Shown: positions 25,110 to 34,652, counted from the stretch's first letter. The stretch: DNA of 64,000 nt from Dinoroseobacter sp039192165 (GCA_039192165.1 JBCCXD010000003.1:124001-188000), one strand, 5' to 3'. Notes: generated from the sequence alone by a model not told the origin. Program-made: numbers and translations.

Positions 25110-25382
25110 ATGCTGATTGCCCTGATCGCTATCGACAAACCCGGTGCGCTGGACATCCGCAAGGCCAACCGGGAGGCGCATGTCGCCTATCTTAAGGACA
25201 GCGGTGTGGTGCAACAGGCAGGGCCGTTTCTGTCCAATACCGGGGATATGTGCGGATCGCTGATCATTCTTGACGTGGAAGACATGGAGGCCGCCCAGGC
25301 CTTCGCGGCACGCGACCCCTACGGCAAGGCCGGGTTGTTCGACAGTGTCGAACTTCGCGCGTGGAACAAGGTGATTGGTTAA
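25110..25382 (+). CDS. YciI-family protein
   Basis: 90-residue ferredoxin-like fold protein of the YCII family, with REAHVAYL (conserved His) and the end region ARDPYGKAGLFDSVELRAW. Function is not established in this family; some members are small dehydrochlorinase-like enzymes or dimeric accessory proteins. It is usually linked to tsaD-gpsA in this group. Its TAA overlaps the ATG of the EVE gene by one base. Confidence 0.9.
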   Translation: MLIALIAIDKPGALDIRKANREAHVAYLKDSGVVQQAGPFLSNTGDMCGSLIILDVEDMEAAQAFAARDPYGKAGLFDSVELRAWNKVIG

Positions 25383-25801
25383 TGCGGTATTGGTTATTCA
25401 AATCCGAGCCAGACACATGGTCCTGGGATCAGCAGGTTGCAAAGGGCGATGTAGGCGAGGAATGGGACGGCGTGCGTAACTATCAGGCGCGCAACTTCAT
25501 GCGCGATATGACGCTGGGAGATCGTGGTTTCTTCTACCACTCGCAGACGGACAAGGCAGTTGTTGGCACGGTCGAGGTCTGCGCCGAGATCCACCCTGAC
25601 AGCACGACGGATGATCCGCGCTGGGAATGCGTCGATATCCGCGCGCTAGAGCCGTTTTCGCGACCCGTGACCTTGCAAGAGATCAAAGGGACCGGGGCAC
25701 TTGCCGAGATGGTTCTGGTCAAGAATTCCCGCCTGTCCGTGCAGCCGGTGACAGAAGCGGAGTGGGCATTGATTTGTGAGATGGGCGGGTTGGAAGCATA
25801 A
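25382..25801 (+). CDS. EVE domain protein
   Basis: 139-residue single-domain protein of the EVE (PUA-like) family, with RYWLFKSEPDTWSWDQQ at the start and GDRGFFYHS in the middle. EVE domains read modified bases, such as 5-methylcytosine derivatives in DNA or modified RNA. Stand-alone copies next to tsaD and gpsA are housekeeping-like; an RNA-modification role would fit the tsaD link (inference). Start at the TAATG junction with the YciI gene. Confidence 0.92.
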   Translation: MRYWLFKSEPDTWSWDQQVAKGDVGEEWDGVRNYQARNFMRDMTLGDRGFFYHSQTDKAVVGTVEVCAEIHPDSTTDDPRWECVDIRALEPFSRPVTLQEIKGTGALAEMVLVKNSRLSVQPVTEAEWALICEMGGLEA

Positions 25802-25850
25802 GTCGCATAGTCAATTCCCGTATTTCAGGGGACCAAACGCCTCTAAAGGG

Positions 25851-26519
25851 CTACTTTCTCGGGTAGCTAGCACTCACATCGAAAACTGAGTTAGTGCTGT
25901 CAAATTGAATCGCCAAGCCCAGAGTATTGTAGGTACCGATTTCCCGGAGGCTTGCCCGGAGTCCTGTAAGAGACGACTTCGATCCGGAAATAGCTGCATT
26001 CTCAGGAGAGTCCCATCGTGCAAAAACGGTCGTGTGAACCACTGATGGCGACCCGCGCTCGCGCTTAGATTCGCGTGTGCTGAAACCTTGCACTGTGAAC
26101 CATTCAGCAGACGCTGCCGGAGACCCCAGAGCGTCACCGACTGCAGCTAGACAAATTCGAACATCCGTTAACGAGCGGATTGCCGTCCAATCGATTGAAG
26201 CCAGATCTCCCGGTTCGGCAAGACAGCTCTCAACTGTTGGAAACCGTCGAATTGCACTGCGATAGGGCCAGAGCCGGTACCAAGACCACCGTTCAGAAAG
26301 CTCATCGATTGAGTTCCCAACTATTCGAAACGGGTGGTCTATTGTCGTTGAGGTGTCCTGCGCGCGTGCCCTTTGAGGTGCGATCCCGATAGTCGCCGCA
26401 AGAACAATGCTCGCGTACAAAAGCGCAAGTTGGGATAGGCATTTGGGAGAGCGTGTCAAATTCGTTTCCAGAAGAAGCCGCGGACAATTCCAACCTTTGG
26501 GTTGCTGAGCTTTTGTCAA
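25851..26519 (-). CDS. Unknown exported protein
   Basis: I do not recognise it. The open frame is 222 residues from a TTG at 26519; another TTG about 21 codons later would also keep the hydrophobic stretch LALLYASIVLAATIGIA, followed by an Arg-rich AQRARAQ-like cleavage site. The mature part has two cysteines (VESCLAEPG and VRICLAAVGD), possibly a disulfide, and ends SASYPRK. It stands alone between two plus-strand operons, with base composition a little richer in A+T than its neighbours, which could indicate a recent arrival. The start is uncertain, and it may be lineage-specific or degraded. Confidence 0.55.
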   Translation of the reverse strand: MTKAQQPKGWNCPRLLLETNLTRSPKCLSQLALLYASIVLAATIGIAPQRARAQDTSTTIDHPFRIVGNSIDELSERWSWYRLWPYRSAIRRFPTVESCLAEPGDLASIDWTAIRSLTDVRICLAAVGDALGSPAASAEWFTVQGFSTRESKRERGSPSVVHTTVFARWDSPENAAISGSKSSLTGLRASLREIGTYNTLGLAIQFDSTNSVFDVSASYPRK

Positions 26520-26732
26520 ACAGGCCTCGCGGTGCTCGCGATGAAAAAGAGCATCCCACGCGCAGCTTTGTCGCAGGTGGGCGGGAATTCGTGGCGGAAT
26601 GGGCCACTATTCCCTATCTTTTGCCCATCTGTCATAGGGATACCGTCACGGCACTGTGACGGTGCGCGCGGTTGGGTCAGCTTGACCTTCCCGGGACCGG
26701 GCTGCTCATAGTCGGACCATGGAGAACCAGCG

Positions 26733-28730
26733 ATGATTCCTGAAATCGGCCAGTTCGCCCTGATGCTTGCGCTTGCCGCAGCGCTGGTGCAATCGGTCCT
26801 GCCCGTGCTTGGTGCGGCGCGTGGCCGGGTGCTGTGGATGCAAAGCGCTATTCCGACGGCGCTGGTTCAGTGCGGGCTGCTGGCAGTGGCCTTTGCGGCG
26901 CTGATGCGCTCATTCATTGTGTCGGATTTCACGGTGGTGAACGTGGCCACCAACTCCCATTCGCTGAAGCCGATGATCTATAAGATCGCGGGAACCTGGG
27001 GGAGCCATGAAGGCTCGCTGTTGCTGTGGGCTCTTATCCTCGCGATCTTTGGCGCTGGCGTGGCTTTGCTGGGCAGGAACATCCCCGCCGAACTGAAAGC
27101 GCGCACGCTCTCTGTGCAGGCATGGATCTCGGTGGGTTTTCTGTCCTTCATGATCTTCACGTCGAACCCGTTTGATCGGATTTACCCGCCGCCTATGGAC
27201 GGGAATGACCTGAACCCGCTTTTGCAGGACATCGGCCTCGCCCTGCATCCACCGCTTCTTTATCTGGGGTATGTCGGCTTTTCGATTGTCTTTTCGTTCG
27301 CCGTTGCCGCGCTGATTGAAGGACGCGTTGATCCCGCTTGGGCGCGTTGGGTGCGGCCCTGGACGCTTGCGGCCTGGGTCTGCCTTACGGGCGGCATCGC
27401 ACTTGGTTCGTGGTGGGCCTATTACGAGCTCGGCTGGGGCGGCTGGTGGTTCTGGGACCCGGTGGAAAACGTCTCGTTCATGCCATGGCTGCTCGGCACT
27501 GCGTTGTTGCACTCCGCGATTGTGACCGAGAAACGCGATACGTTCAAAAGCTGGACGATCCTGCTCGCGATCCTGACCTTCTCGCTCTCTCTGCTTGGCA
27601 CGTTCATCGTGCGCTCGGGTTTGCTGACGTCCGTTCATGCCTTTGCAGTGGACCCCGAGCGCGGCGTTTATATCCTCGGCCTTTTGGCAATTTCGATCGG
27701 AGGATCGCTCACGCTTTTTGCGTGGCGTGCTCCTGCGCTTGAGGGCGGGGGGCTTTTTACTCCGATCTCGCGCGAGGCGGGTTTGCTGATCAACAATCTC
27801 CTTCTGGCGACGGCCACGGCTGCTGTCCTTTTCGGGACTCTTTATCCTCTGTTTCTGGAGGCGATCACTGGCGACAAGATTTCTGTGGGTCCCCCGTTCT
27901 TCAATGCGGCCTTTATTCCGCTCATGCTACCGCTCGTCTTCCTGATGGGTATCGGACCGTTCTTGAGCTGGAAACGCGCAGATCTGCCCGGCGCGTTGCA
28001 ACGCCTCAAGCTGGCGATGGCGGTTGCACTGGTGTTCGCGCTATGGGCTTGGTGGCGCGACACTGAGGGTCCTGTACTTGCGATAGTTGCCTTCGGTCTG
28101 GCCGGCTGGCTTTTGATCGCGTCGGGTCGCGAATGGGCCTCGCGTGTTAAAATGGGCGAAGTGCCGTTTTCGGAAAGCCTGCGCCGCGCTAAGAACCTGC
28201 CGCGGGCCGCACACGGGATGACGCTTGCCCATATGGGCGTGGCGATCCTGATCATCGGCATGGTCGGCTCGTCGGCCTGGAAGGATGAAAGAGTATTGTT
28301 TGCAGGTCCTGGCACAGTGGTCGAGATCGCGGGCTACGAGATGCGCTTTGACGGCGTCGCGCGCGTGCGCGGCCCGAACTACGTGTCAGATGTGGGGAGC
28401 CTGACAGTGTTTCGCGACGGTGCAGAGATCACTCAGCTCGATCCCGAGCGTCGCTGGTATCCTGTCGCCCAGATGCAAACGACGGAAAGTGCGATCCGCT
28501 CGACCCTTGCTGGCGATCTCTACGTGACCATTGGCGAGCCTGCAGCAGATGACGCGGCAGATGAATGGACGCTGCGGGTTCTTTATGAGCCCTTCGTGAA
28601 CTTCCTGTGGATCGGCACTGTTTTCCTAGTGATCGGCGGGATCTTCTCACTAAGTGACAGGCGTCTTCGCGTTGGCGCGCCACGGCGTGCGTCAAAGACG
28701 CTTCCGCCTCAGGCCACACCTGCGGAGTAA
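26733..28730 (+). CDS. ccmF: Cytochrome c heme lyase subunit CcmF
   Basis: 665-residue inner-membrane protein that, with CcmH and CcmI, attaches heme to apocytochromes c on the periplasmic side. About 15 hydrophobic segments; AGTWGSHEGSLLLWALIL and the tryptophan-rich heme-handling motif WGGWWFWDPVEN are clear. Start preceded by GGAGAACC. It begins a tight ccmFGHI operon; ccmABC and ccmE are not in this window. Confidence 0.96.
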   Translation: MIPEIGQFALMLALAAALVQSVLPVLGAARGRVLWMQSAIPTALVQCGLLAVAFAALMRSFIVSDFTVVNVATNSHSLKPMIYKIAGTWGSHEGSLLLWALILAIFGAGVALLGRNIPAELKARTLSVQAWISVGFLSFMIFTSNPFDRIYPPPMDGNDLNPLLQDIGLALHPPLLYLGYVGFSIVFSFAVAALIEGRVDPAWARWVRPWTLAAWVCLTGGIALGSWWAYYELGWGGWWFWDPVENVSFMPWLLGTALLHSAIVTEKRDTFKSWTILLAILTFSLSLLGTFIVRSGLLTSVHAFAVDPERGVYILGLLAISIGGSLTLFAWRAPALEGGGLFTPISREAGLLINNLLLATATAAVLFGTLYPLFLEAITGDKISVGPPFFNAAFIPLMLPLVFLMGIGPFLSWKRADLPGALQRLKLAMAVALVFALWAWWRDTEGPVLAIVAFGLAGWLLIASGREWASRVKMGEVPFSESLRRAKNLPRAAHGMTLAHMGVAILIIGMVGSSAWKDERVLFAGPGTVVEIAGYEMRFDGVARVRGPNYVSDVGSLTVFRDGAEITQLDPERRWYPVAQMQTTESAIRSTLAGDLYVTIGEPAADDAADEWTLRVLYEPFVNFLWIGTVFLVIGGIFSLSDRRLRVGAPRRASKTLPPQATPAE

Positions 28731-28733
28731 GCC

Positions 28734-29297
28734 ATGAAACGAGTTTTGCTGTTTCTGCCCGTTGCCATCGTCGGCGTCCTCTTTGGCTTCTTCTACTGGG
28801 GCCTGAACCCGGACCGGGACCCGAATGCGATCCCATCGGTGTTGATTTCACAACCGGCGCCGGAGTTCGATCTGCCCCCTGTGGACGGCACCAAAACGCC
28901 GGGCCTGTCCGTCAACGACATCAAGGCCGCCGGAGAGCCGGTGCTGGTGAATGTTTTCGCGTCTTGGTGTGTGCCCTGTCGGGCCGAACATGTCGTTCTG
29001 ACACGGCTTGTGGAGCAAGACGGAGTGCGTCTGATGGGGATCAATTACAAAGACAAGGCGCCCGATGCCGCGGCTTGGCTGCAAGAGCTGGGCAATCCGT
29101 ATGAGCGTATCGGCTCAGATTATAGCGGTCGTGTCGGGATCGAGTGGGGCCTGTCCGGCGTCCCTGAAACCTTTGTGATCGATACCTCCGGAACAGTTGT
29201 ATTCCGCTATGTTGGCCCGATCGTGGATACCGGAGCCGTTGACGAGATCAAAACGGCCCTCGATCAGGCGCGCGCGCAGGTGACGGGAGGCGTTTGA
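28734..29297 (+). CDS. ccmG: Thiol:disulfide interchange protein CcmG/DsbE
   Basis: 187-residue membrane-anchored thioredoxin-fold protein. One N-terminal helix anchors it; the active site is WCVPC with C79 and C82, in the motif FASWCVPCRAEH. It reduces the cysteines of apocytochrome c or CcmH before heme attachment. Three bases after ccmF; the stop overlaps ccmH. The ScsB reductase encoded at 30951 is a possible electron donor in place of DsbD/CcdA (inference). Confidence 0.94.
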   Translation: MKRVLLFLPVAIVGVLFGFFYWGLNPDRDPNAIPSVLISQPAPEFDLPPVDGTKTPGLSVNDIKAAGEPVLVNVFASWCVPCRAEHVVLTRLVEQDGVRLMGINYKDKAPDAAAWLQELGNPYERIGSDYSGRVGIEWGLSGVPETFVIDTSGTVVFRYVGPIVDTGAVDEIKTALDQARAQVTGGV

Positions 29298-29782
29298 TGC
29301 GGCGCAGACTTCTGCTTGCGGCGATTGCCGTGGTCATCACAGCGCAGGCATCGCTGGCGGTACAGCCTGATGAGATCCTGGATGATCCCGTGCTGGAACA
29401 ACGGGCCCGAGAGCTGTCGAAGGAACTGCGATGTGTCGTCTGCCAGAACGAGCCGATTGACAGCTCAAACGCAGGGGTCGCCCGTGATTTGCGTATTCTG
29501 GTGCGTGAGCGTCTTGTGGCAGGGGACACTGACGCAGAGGTGCTTGACTATATCGTGGCGCGCTACGGCGACTATGTGCTGTTTCGTCCGCCGTTCAAAC
29601 CCGCAACCTATGCGCTGTGGATCGGGCCGTTTGTCATCATGGCGCTGGGCGGGATCGGTGTCGCTGTTATGCTGGCGCGCAGGCCGCGAAAGATCGATGC
29701 CGGGGCAGTGGCTTTGACCGCCGAGGAAGAGGCCAAGCTCGACGCAATGCTCCGCAATCGGGACGAAGGAACGCAGGGATGA
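29294..29782 (+). CDS. ccmH: Cytochrome c maturation protein CcmH
   Basis: 162-residue periplasmic-facing protein with a signal peptide, the LRCxxC motif (C47, C50 in LRCVVCQNEPIDSS) and a C-terminal membrane helix (WIGPFVIMALGGIGVAVML). It handles the apocytochrome thiols and works with CcmF and CcmI. ATGA overlaps at both ends show strong translational coupling. Confidence 0.95.
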   Translation: MMRRRLLLAAIAVVITAQASLAVQPDEILDDPVLEQRARELSKELRCVVCQNEPIDSSNAGVARDLRILVRERLVAGDTDAEVLDYIVARYGDYVLFRPPFKPATYALWIGPFVIMALGGIGVAVMLARRPRKIDAGAVALTAEEEAKLDAMLRNRDEGTQG

Positions 29783-30954
29783 TCTGGGTGATCAGCGGCG
29801 GTCTTGCGGTGCTCACAGCGCTGGTGATTTTGCTGCCCGTCTTTCTGCGCCGAAAGTCGACGCTTGGGCGCAACGAGAGTGCGCTGGAGATCTTCAAGGA
29901 TCAGCTCGCCGAGGTTGACCGAGATGCAGCCCGCGGTTTGATTTCGGGCGACGAGGCGACCGCTGCTCAGTCTGAAATCAAAAGGCGTATGCTGGCGCTT
30001 TCCAAAACGGAGAACCCGTCGTCCAAAAGTGACGGCGCCACCGGCGCCGGCGCGGTGATTGCAGCCGCTTTGCTGATCCCTGCGATGGCGTTTTGGTTCT
30101 ATTCCATCCGCGGTGAGCCGGGCACCCCGAGCCTTCCTTTTGCGGAACGCGCGGCTGAGCAGAATGAAGCTTCGGAAGTCGCACAGCTTGCACGGACTTT
30201 GCGCAACCGGCTGCTGGAGGATCGCGAAGGCGGACCCACCGACGGGTGGCTTTTGCTTGGACAGACATACATGAACATGGGCAGGGTCGAAGATGCGGTC
30301 GAGGCGTTTGCACGGATCGCAGACCGGCCTGATGCCACCTCGGCAATCGTGTCTCAATACGCCGAAGCTCTTATTTCAAGTGAGAATGGAGTCGTGACCC
30401 CTCGCGCCGCGCAGGCCATCGAACGGGCCATGGAACTGGATTCGCGAAACCCCGCGGCACTGTATTATCTGGCCCAGTACATGGCGCAGGAGGGGCGTAT
30501 TCCAGAAGCGCACGCCATGTTGATTGCGCGTCTACAAAGCGCGCAGGGTTTTCAGCCGTGGATGGAAGTCTTCGTTCGTCAGGCCAATCAACTTGCCGAA
30601 GAATTCGGGGGACAGCTTGTAAGTCTCCAGGACTTTGCCCCCGCGCTGCAGGGGGGTGGTGCGATGGCCATTCCTGGCCCGACTTCAGAAGACATAGAAG
30701 CAGCCCAGGAGATGTCGGCGGAGGATCGCGCAGACTTTGTCAGGTCGATGGTTGACCGACTGGCGTCCAGGTTGGCGGAAGAGCCCGGCGATCTTGACGG
30801 ATGGCTGCGTCTCGCCCGCGCCTATTCGGTCCTCGGTGAAGCTGCAGATGCCGCTGAAGCCGCCGCCAATGCACGTGCCCTTGCCGACGCTCTTCCCAAG
30901 GATGATCCGGGTCGGGCGGCAACCTCCGCAGCCCTGACCGCGCTGGGTCTTTAG
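29779..30954 (+). CDS. ccmI: Cytochrome c maturation protein CcmI
   Basis: 391-residue protein that holds apocytochrome c for heme ligation. Two membrane helices lie near residues 1-20 and 90-110, flanking a cytoplasmic loop with heptads, and TPR units follow in the periplasm (GWLLLGQTYMNMGRVEDAVEAF). Start at 29779 in the ATGA overlap with ccmH; the longer frame from 29617 is rejected. The stop codon overlaps the convergent ScsB gene by 4 bases. Confidence 0.93.
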   Translation: MIWVISGGLAVLTALVILLPVFLRRKSTLGRNESALEIFKDQLAEVDRDAARGLISGDEATAAQSEIKRRMLALSKTENPSSKSDGATGAGAVIAAALLIPAMAFWFYSIRGEPGTPSLPFAERAAEQNEASEVAQLARTLRNRLLEDREGGPTDGWLLLGQTYMNMGRVEDAVEAFARIADRPDATSAIVSQYAEALISSENGVVTPRAAQAIERAMELDSRNPAALYYLAQYMAQEGRIPEAHAMLIARLQSAQGFQPWMEVFVRQANQLAEEFGGQLVSLQDFAPALQGGGAMAIPGPTSEDIEAAQEMSAEDRADFVRSMVDRLASRLAEEPGDLDGWLRLARAYSVLGEAADAAEAAANARALADALPKDDPGRAATSAALTALGL

Positions 30955-33074
30955 CGGCTGGCGAGTTTCGGTGCTCCGGCTTCAGCCAGCGCCTCCAGAA
31001 CAGCTTCGCTGCTGAGAAGTTCCTGAAGCGGAAGACCTTCGGGTGCGCTCGGGCCATAAACCACATTGAACGGGATGCCGAACCTGCCGAAATCCTGCAG
31101 AAAGATCGCAATCTGCTCGTTAGGCCGGGTCCAGTCGGCCTGCATGGGTACAATACCGTCCTGGGTAAGAGCGCTCGCCACCGGGTCCCGGTCCAGCACC
31201 AGCGCTTTGTTGGCCTTGCAGGTCAGGCACCAGTCTGCCGTGACATCGACGAAAACAACTTCGCCTTGCGAAACCAGACGCGCAATCTCGCCACGGTCGA
31301 ATGCAGTCCATGTCGCCTCAGAGGTCACGACAGATATGGCTGCCTCTGGTTTCATTGTTGCGGGCAAAACCAGAGCAAAGGCCGTGGCCGTGATTGCGGC
31401 GCCCGTGCGCGCGTTGCCGAGGATCCGGCCAAGCGGAGAGAAAAGTAGCACAAGAACAGCCAAAGCGATGGCGACCAGTATCGCGATCTGAGGCCCTGCC
31501 ACTCCAAGAAGGACAAAAAAGAGCCAAGCTGCCGTGAGCGTCAGAAGTGCGCCAAGAATGACTTTAAGGCCCGTCATCCACCGACCAGGTTTGGGCAGCA
31601 TCCGGACAAGGCTTGGCTTGGCGGCAACCAGCAAATACGGAAGCGCCAGACCCAGTCCGAGAGCAGTAAAGATCACGACGATGTCGATCGGGCGTCCGGC
31701 CATCGCAAAAGCGATCGCGGTGCCGAGAAAGGGAGCAGAACAGGGCGTGGCCAGTACAGCAGCAAAAGCTCCGGTTGCAAAGTCGCCTCCATACCCACCG
31801 CCACTGCTGGCGCCTGAGAGGCGTGTCATTATGCCAGAGGGCAGGTTGATCTCAAAAAGCCCAAGCATATTGGCGGCAAAGATGGTGATGATTGCCAACA
31901 AGAACGCCAGGAAAATGGGGTTCTGGAACTGCAGACCCCAACCAACGGTCATGCCCAAGTTACGCGCGACCAAGGTGCCAATCGCCAACATCCACATGAA
32001 GGCCATTACCCCGAGCGCTGACATCAGGAACCCGCCGCGCACTCGTACAGGCGACTGGTCAACCGCTTTGATTGCAGAAGCCAGTTTGATCGATAGCACT
32101 GGCAAAACGCAGGGCATCACATTCAGGATCAGTCCACCAACAATTGCGATGAGAGCCACGGACAGCAGTTCAAGCATACCCGTGTTTGCGGTGGTCAGAG
32201 AGAACGGCGGGCGCGCCTGCGTCCCGGCCAAGTCTGGCGTCTGAGCGTCAACCGCCAATGCGCCGTCGGTAAGGGTCAGACGCAGCGTCTCTTGCTGAAC
32301 CGCGCGATCGGTGACCGGATCAGACAGAATCGGAAGACTGGCCCAAAGCAGCCGGTTGCCATCGCCCATGCGGATATCCGGTGCCCCGAAGGCGACGCTC
32401 TCCCCGAGCTCCGGGAACACATCCGGCGTTCCCCACCCGGATGGGTTCCGCGCCTCAACCACAAGACTTGTGCCGCTTTCATTGAAAGCGACATTCGTCA
32501 GCGAGATGTTCGACTGATCAATATCGCCGGGCACCTGTCCCGCCGCCTTTGCGATCAGACCTGCGGTGTCCGCATCTATTCCTGATCCCAGCGGCAGGCT
32601 AAGCGTCAGCTCTGCTTCTTCAGGGATGCAGATTTCTTCGCATACAAGAAGAAAGACACTCGCTTGAAGTTCCGCAGGCGTGTCCGGGTTGCTCAAGGTT
32701 ATATTGAGCGGAAGCGTTACTTCTTTCTCGTAGCCGAAATTTTCGATCCCGAAGGCTCTAAACCTGGTTGGCGCGGGCCAGAGCATTTCAACATGCTCGA
32801 CATTCTTTGACCCGGCCCAGTCGATCTCGGGGGGAAGACCCACTTCGCCGGGTGATCTCCAATAGCCCTTCCAACCCTCTTTCAGCTTGATATGAAGGCC
32901 GGCGGAGACGAAACGCGTGTTCGGCGCGATGCCATTCTCGGCCGTGATCAGGCGCATCGTCGTCGCTGGGCCCTGATGCATGTCAGACGAAGCAGCGAGT
33001 ACTGCATTTGCTGAAAACAGCCCACAGAAAGCCACGGCGAGCGTGGCGAAATATTTCAGGAGAGTGCGCGGCAT
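30951..33074 (-). CDS. scsB: ScsB/DsbD-type thiol:disulfide reductase
   Basis: 707-residue membrane reductase that passes electrons from cytoplasmic thioredoxin to periplasmic thiols. Order: signal peptide; an N-terminal periplasmic domain of ScsB type with a CxxxC pair in VCEEICIPEE; about eight membrane helices with the cysteines of NVMPCVLPVLS and ATPCSAPFLG; and a C-terminal thioredoxin domain with DWCLTCKANK. The N-terminal domain is larger than in E. coli DsbD. The gene overlaps the downstream end of ccmI convergently and is coupled to the DsbA-like gene upstream, its likely partner. Confidence 0.9.
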   Translation of the reverse strand: MPRTLLKYFATLAVAFCGLFSANAVLAASSDMHQGPATTMRLITAENGIAPNTRFVSAGLHIKLKEGWKGYWRSPGEVGLPPEIDWAGSKNVEHVEMLWPAPTRFRAFGIENFGYEKEVTLPLNITLSNPDTPAELQASVFLLVCEEICIPEEAELTLSLPLGSGIDADTAGLIAKAAGQVPGDIDQSNISLTNVAFNESGTSLVVEARNPSGWGTPDVFPELGESVAFGAPDIRMGDGNRLLWASLPILSDPVTDRAVQQETLRLTLTDGALAVDAQTPDLAGTQARPPFSLTTANTGMLELLSVALIAIVGGLILNVMPCVLPVLSIKLASAIKAVDQSPVRVRGGFLMSALGVMAFMWMLAIGTLVARNLGMTVGWGLQFQNPIFLAFLLAIITIFAANMLGLFEINLPSGIMTRLSGASSGGGYGGDFATGAFAAVLATPCSAPFLGTAIAFAMAGRPIDIVVIFTALGLGLALPYLLVAAKPSLVRMLPKPGRWMTGLKVILGALLTLTAAWLFFVLLGVAGPQIAILVAIALAVLVLLFSPLGRILGNARTGAAITATAFALVLPATMKPEAAISVVTSEATWTAFDRGEIARLVSQGEVVFVDVTADWCLTCKANKALVLDRDPVASALTQDGIVPMQADWTRPNEQIAIFLQDFGRFGIPFNVVYGPSAPEGLPLQELLSSEAVLEALAEAGAPKLASR

Positions 33075-33847
33075 GGCAGGTCAGTCGTTTCCGCGGCTTC
33101 AATTGCGATCAGTTGATCAAGTGTGTTGTCGCTTATGTTTCCAAGCGCAAGGGTCCGGCCCACCACCAAGCCGGGTGTGCCAAACACACCCAGACGCTGC
33201 GCAAGCAATTGAGATATGGCGATTTCTTGATCCACTTCTGGCGCCAGCGCATCTTGCATCAATTGGTCCTCATCGAGACTCAGGTTTCTTGCGACCAGTC
33301 GAAGATAGTCCGGATCGATTGCGAATGCTGCGGTCATCAAGCGCTTGTGAAAGGGAATATACGCGTCTTGTTGTCCCGCAGCGAGCGCGCCCCTCGCAGC
33401 CCACACGCTTTCCTGACCAAGCAGGGGCAGTTGGTGGACCTTAAGACTTACTTCATCCGCGCGTGCGCCGGCCAATTCAAAGAGCCGGCCGTCCAGAACG
33501 CGGCAGTAGGGGCAATTGAAGTCGGTGAAGACTGCGATCGGGACGCGCTTGGGTCTCGCAGGACCAAAAAGCGCGTCGCAAGGCGCGTTGATCCGGCCAG
33601 GTTCGGTGACTGGTTGCGGTCTTCCGGACGACGGGATTGTGACGCCAACGAACGGATCGCCCAGACCGCTACTGGTGCTCCCTGACCGTGTCATGCGCCG
33701 AAACCCCGGTGCTGTCGGGATTGGCGCAAACGCCAGATCTGGGGCGATAAGTGCCGCAAGCTTAGGCCAGACCAGCTCCGTCCACCCGATCGCGCCTGCG
33801 GTAAGCCCGGCGACTATCACTGCGCGGCGGCCTAGTCGCCGCGCCAT
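33056..33847 (-). CDS. DsbA-family thioredoxin-fold protein (ScsC-like partner)
   Basis: 263-residue exported or membrane-anchored protein. A twin-Arg-like, hydrophobic N-terminus (RRAVIVAGLTAGAIG) is followed by a variable region and a DsbA-type domain with CPYC (C112, C115) and a cis-Pro loop in FGTPGLVVG. An extra Cys lies at 90. It ends 19 bases inside the ScsB start region, so the two genes are translated together; in ScsB/ScsC systems the pair reduces and isomerises periplasmic disulfides or resists copper stress. Confidence 0.85.
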   Translation of the reverse strand: MARRLGRRAVIVAGLTAGAIGWTELVWPKLAALIAPDLAFAPIPTAPGFRRMTRSGSTSSGLGDPFVGVTIPSSGRPQPVTEPGRINAPCDALFGPARPKRVPIAVFTDFNCPYCRVLDGRLFELAGARADEVSLKVHQLPLLGQESVWAARGALAAGQQDAYIPFHKRLMTAAFAIDPDYLRLVARNLSLDEDQLMQDALAPEVDQEIAISQLLAQRLGVFGTPGLVVGRTLALGNISDNTLDQLIAIEAAETTDLPCRALS

Positions 33848-33865
33848 CGGAAATTGGTCAAAGGC

Positions 33866-34420
33866 TCAGAGGACCGTAACAAGCGTACCGCGGGGTACGC
33901 GTTGGTAGAGGTCGATCACGTGTGAGTCGATCATTCGGATACAGCCGTTAGACGCTGATCGACCAATTGACCAAGGCTCTGTCGTGCCGTGAATCCGGAA
34001 ATACGTATCGATCCCGTTTTGATAGAGATAGAGCGCACGCGCCCCAAGGGGATTTCCTGGGCCGCCGGGTACTCCGTCGGCGTATTTCGCATATTTGTGC
34101 GGCTCGCGTTCAATCATCTCGTCCGTAGGCCGCCAGTCCGGCCATTCTGCCTTGCGCTGGATGATCGCGTTTCCTTTGAATTCCAGACCCGCTTTACCCA
34201 CGCCCACGCCGTAGCGCCTGGCCTGATTCCCGGGCATCACAAGGTACAGATAGTGCGCCTGTGGCAGAACAATGATCTGGCCTGATTTGAACGGATATCG
34301 CAGTGGAACGATCTGCGGTTCAAAACGCGGATCAAGCTGGAATGTGCCTTGTGCCATAAGGCCTTTGGGGGCTGCAACTGCCGCAGCGCCAAGGGCCATG
34401 AAGGCTCGCTTCGTAATCAT
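33866..34420 (-). CDS. L,D-transpeptidase (YkuD family)
   Basis: 184-residue periplasmic enzyme that forms 3-3 peptidoglycan cross-links or anchors proteins to the wall. Signal region MALGAAAVAAPKGLMAQ; YkuD domain with HG in FRIHGTTEP and the nucleophile C160 in SASNGCIRM. Start at 34420 (MITKRAF) preceded by GGAGAC; the upstream ATG at 34483 is less likely. It sits between two DsbA-like genes; because its nucleophile is a cysteine it needs a reducing partner in the periplasm, which the ScsB pair could provide (inference). Confidence 0.92.
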   Translation of the reverse strand: MITKRAFMALGAAAVAAPKGLMAQGTFQLDPRFEPQIVPLRYPFKSGQIIVLPQAHYLYLVMPGNQARRYGVGVGKAGLEFKGNAIIQRKAEWPDWRPTDEMIEREPHKYAKYADGVPGGPGNPLGARALYLYQNGIDTYFRIHGTTEPWSIGRSASNGCIRMIDSHVIDLYQRVPRGTLVTVL

Positions 34421-34531
34421 TGGTCGTCTCCAAACTGTGTACGTCGTAGCACAAAACGGCTTTGCCTGATGAAGCCCTGCCAAACAAACATGGTCTTAAC
34501 ATGGCCAAAGTTGTTTTTTTTATTCACATCC

Positions 34532-34582
34532 GCGTCAGAGCCTGCGACGAAATCCCCGTCGAGCCTCTGGAGCCTTTGACGC
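34532..34582. other. Nested inverted repeat in the divergent region
   Basis: GCGTCA (34532) pairs with TGACGC (34577), CAGAG pairs with CTCTG, and CGACG pairs with CGTCG around a 7-base loop. It lies between the divergent L,D-transpeptidase and DsbA genes. There is no U tract, so it is a structured leader or operator rather than a terminator. The function is unknown. Confidence 0.4.
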
Positions 34583-34652
34583 TGTGACCGTCTTAAGTCA
34601 CTGTTGTGTGCGACATGCGTTCATTTGGCGCTTTATGACGAAGGACGATGAG

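Noticed and set aside
31534..32244. 236-codon frame on the plus strand opposite scsB
   Set aside because: Antisense shadow of a membrane-protein gene; Lys/Arg/Ser/Pro-rich with no recognisable domain.
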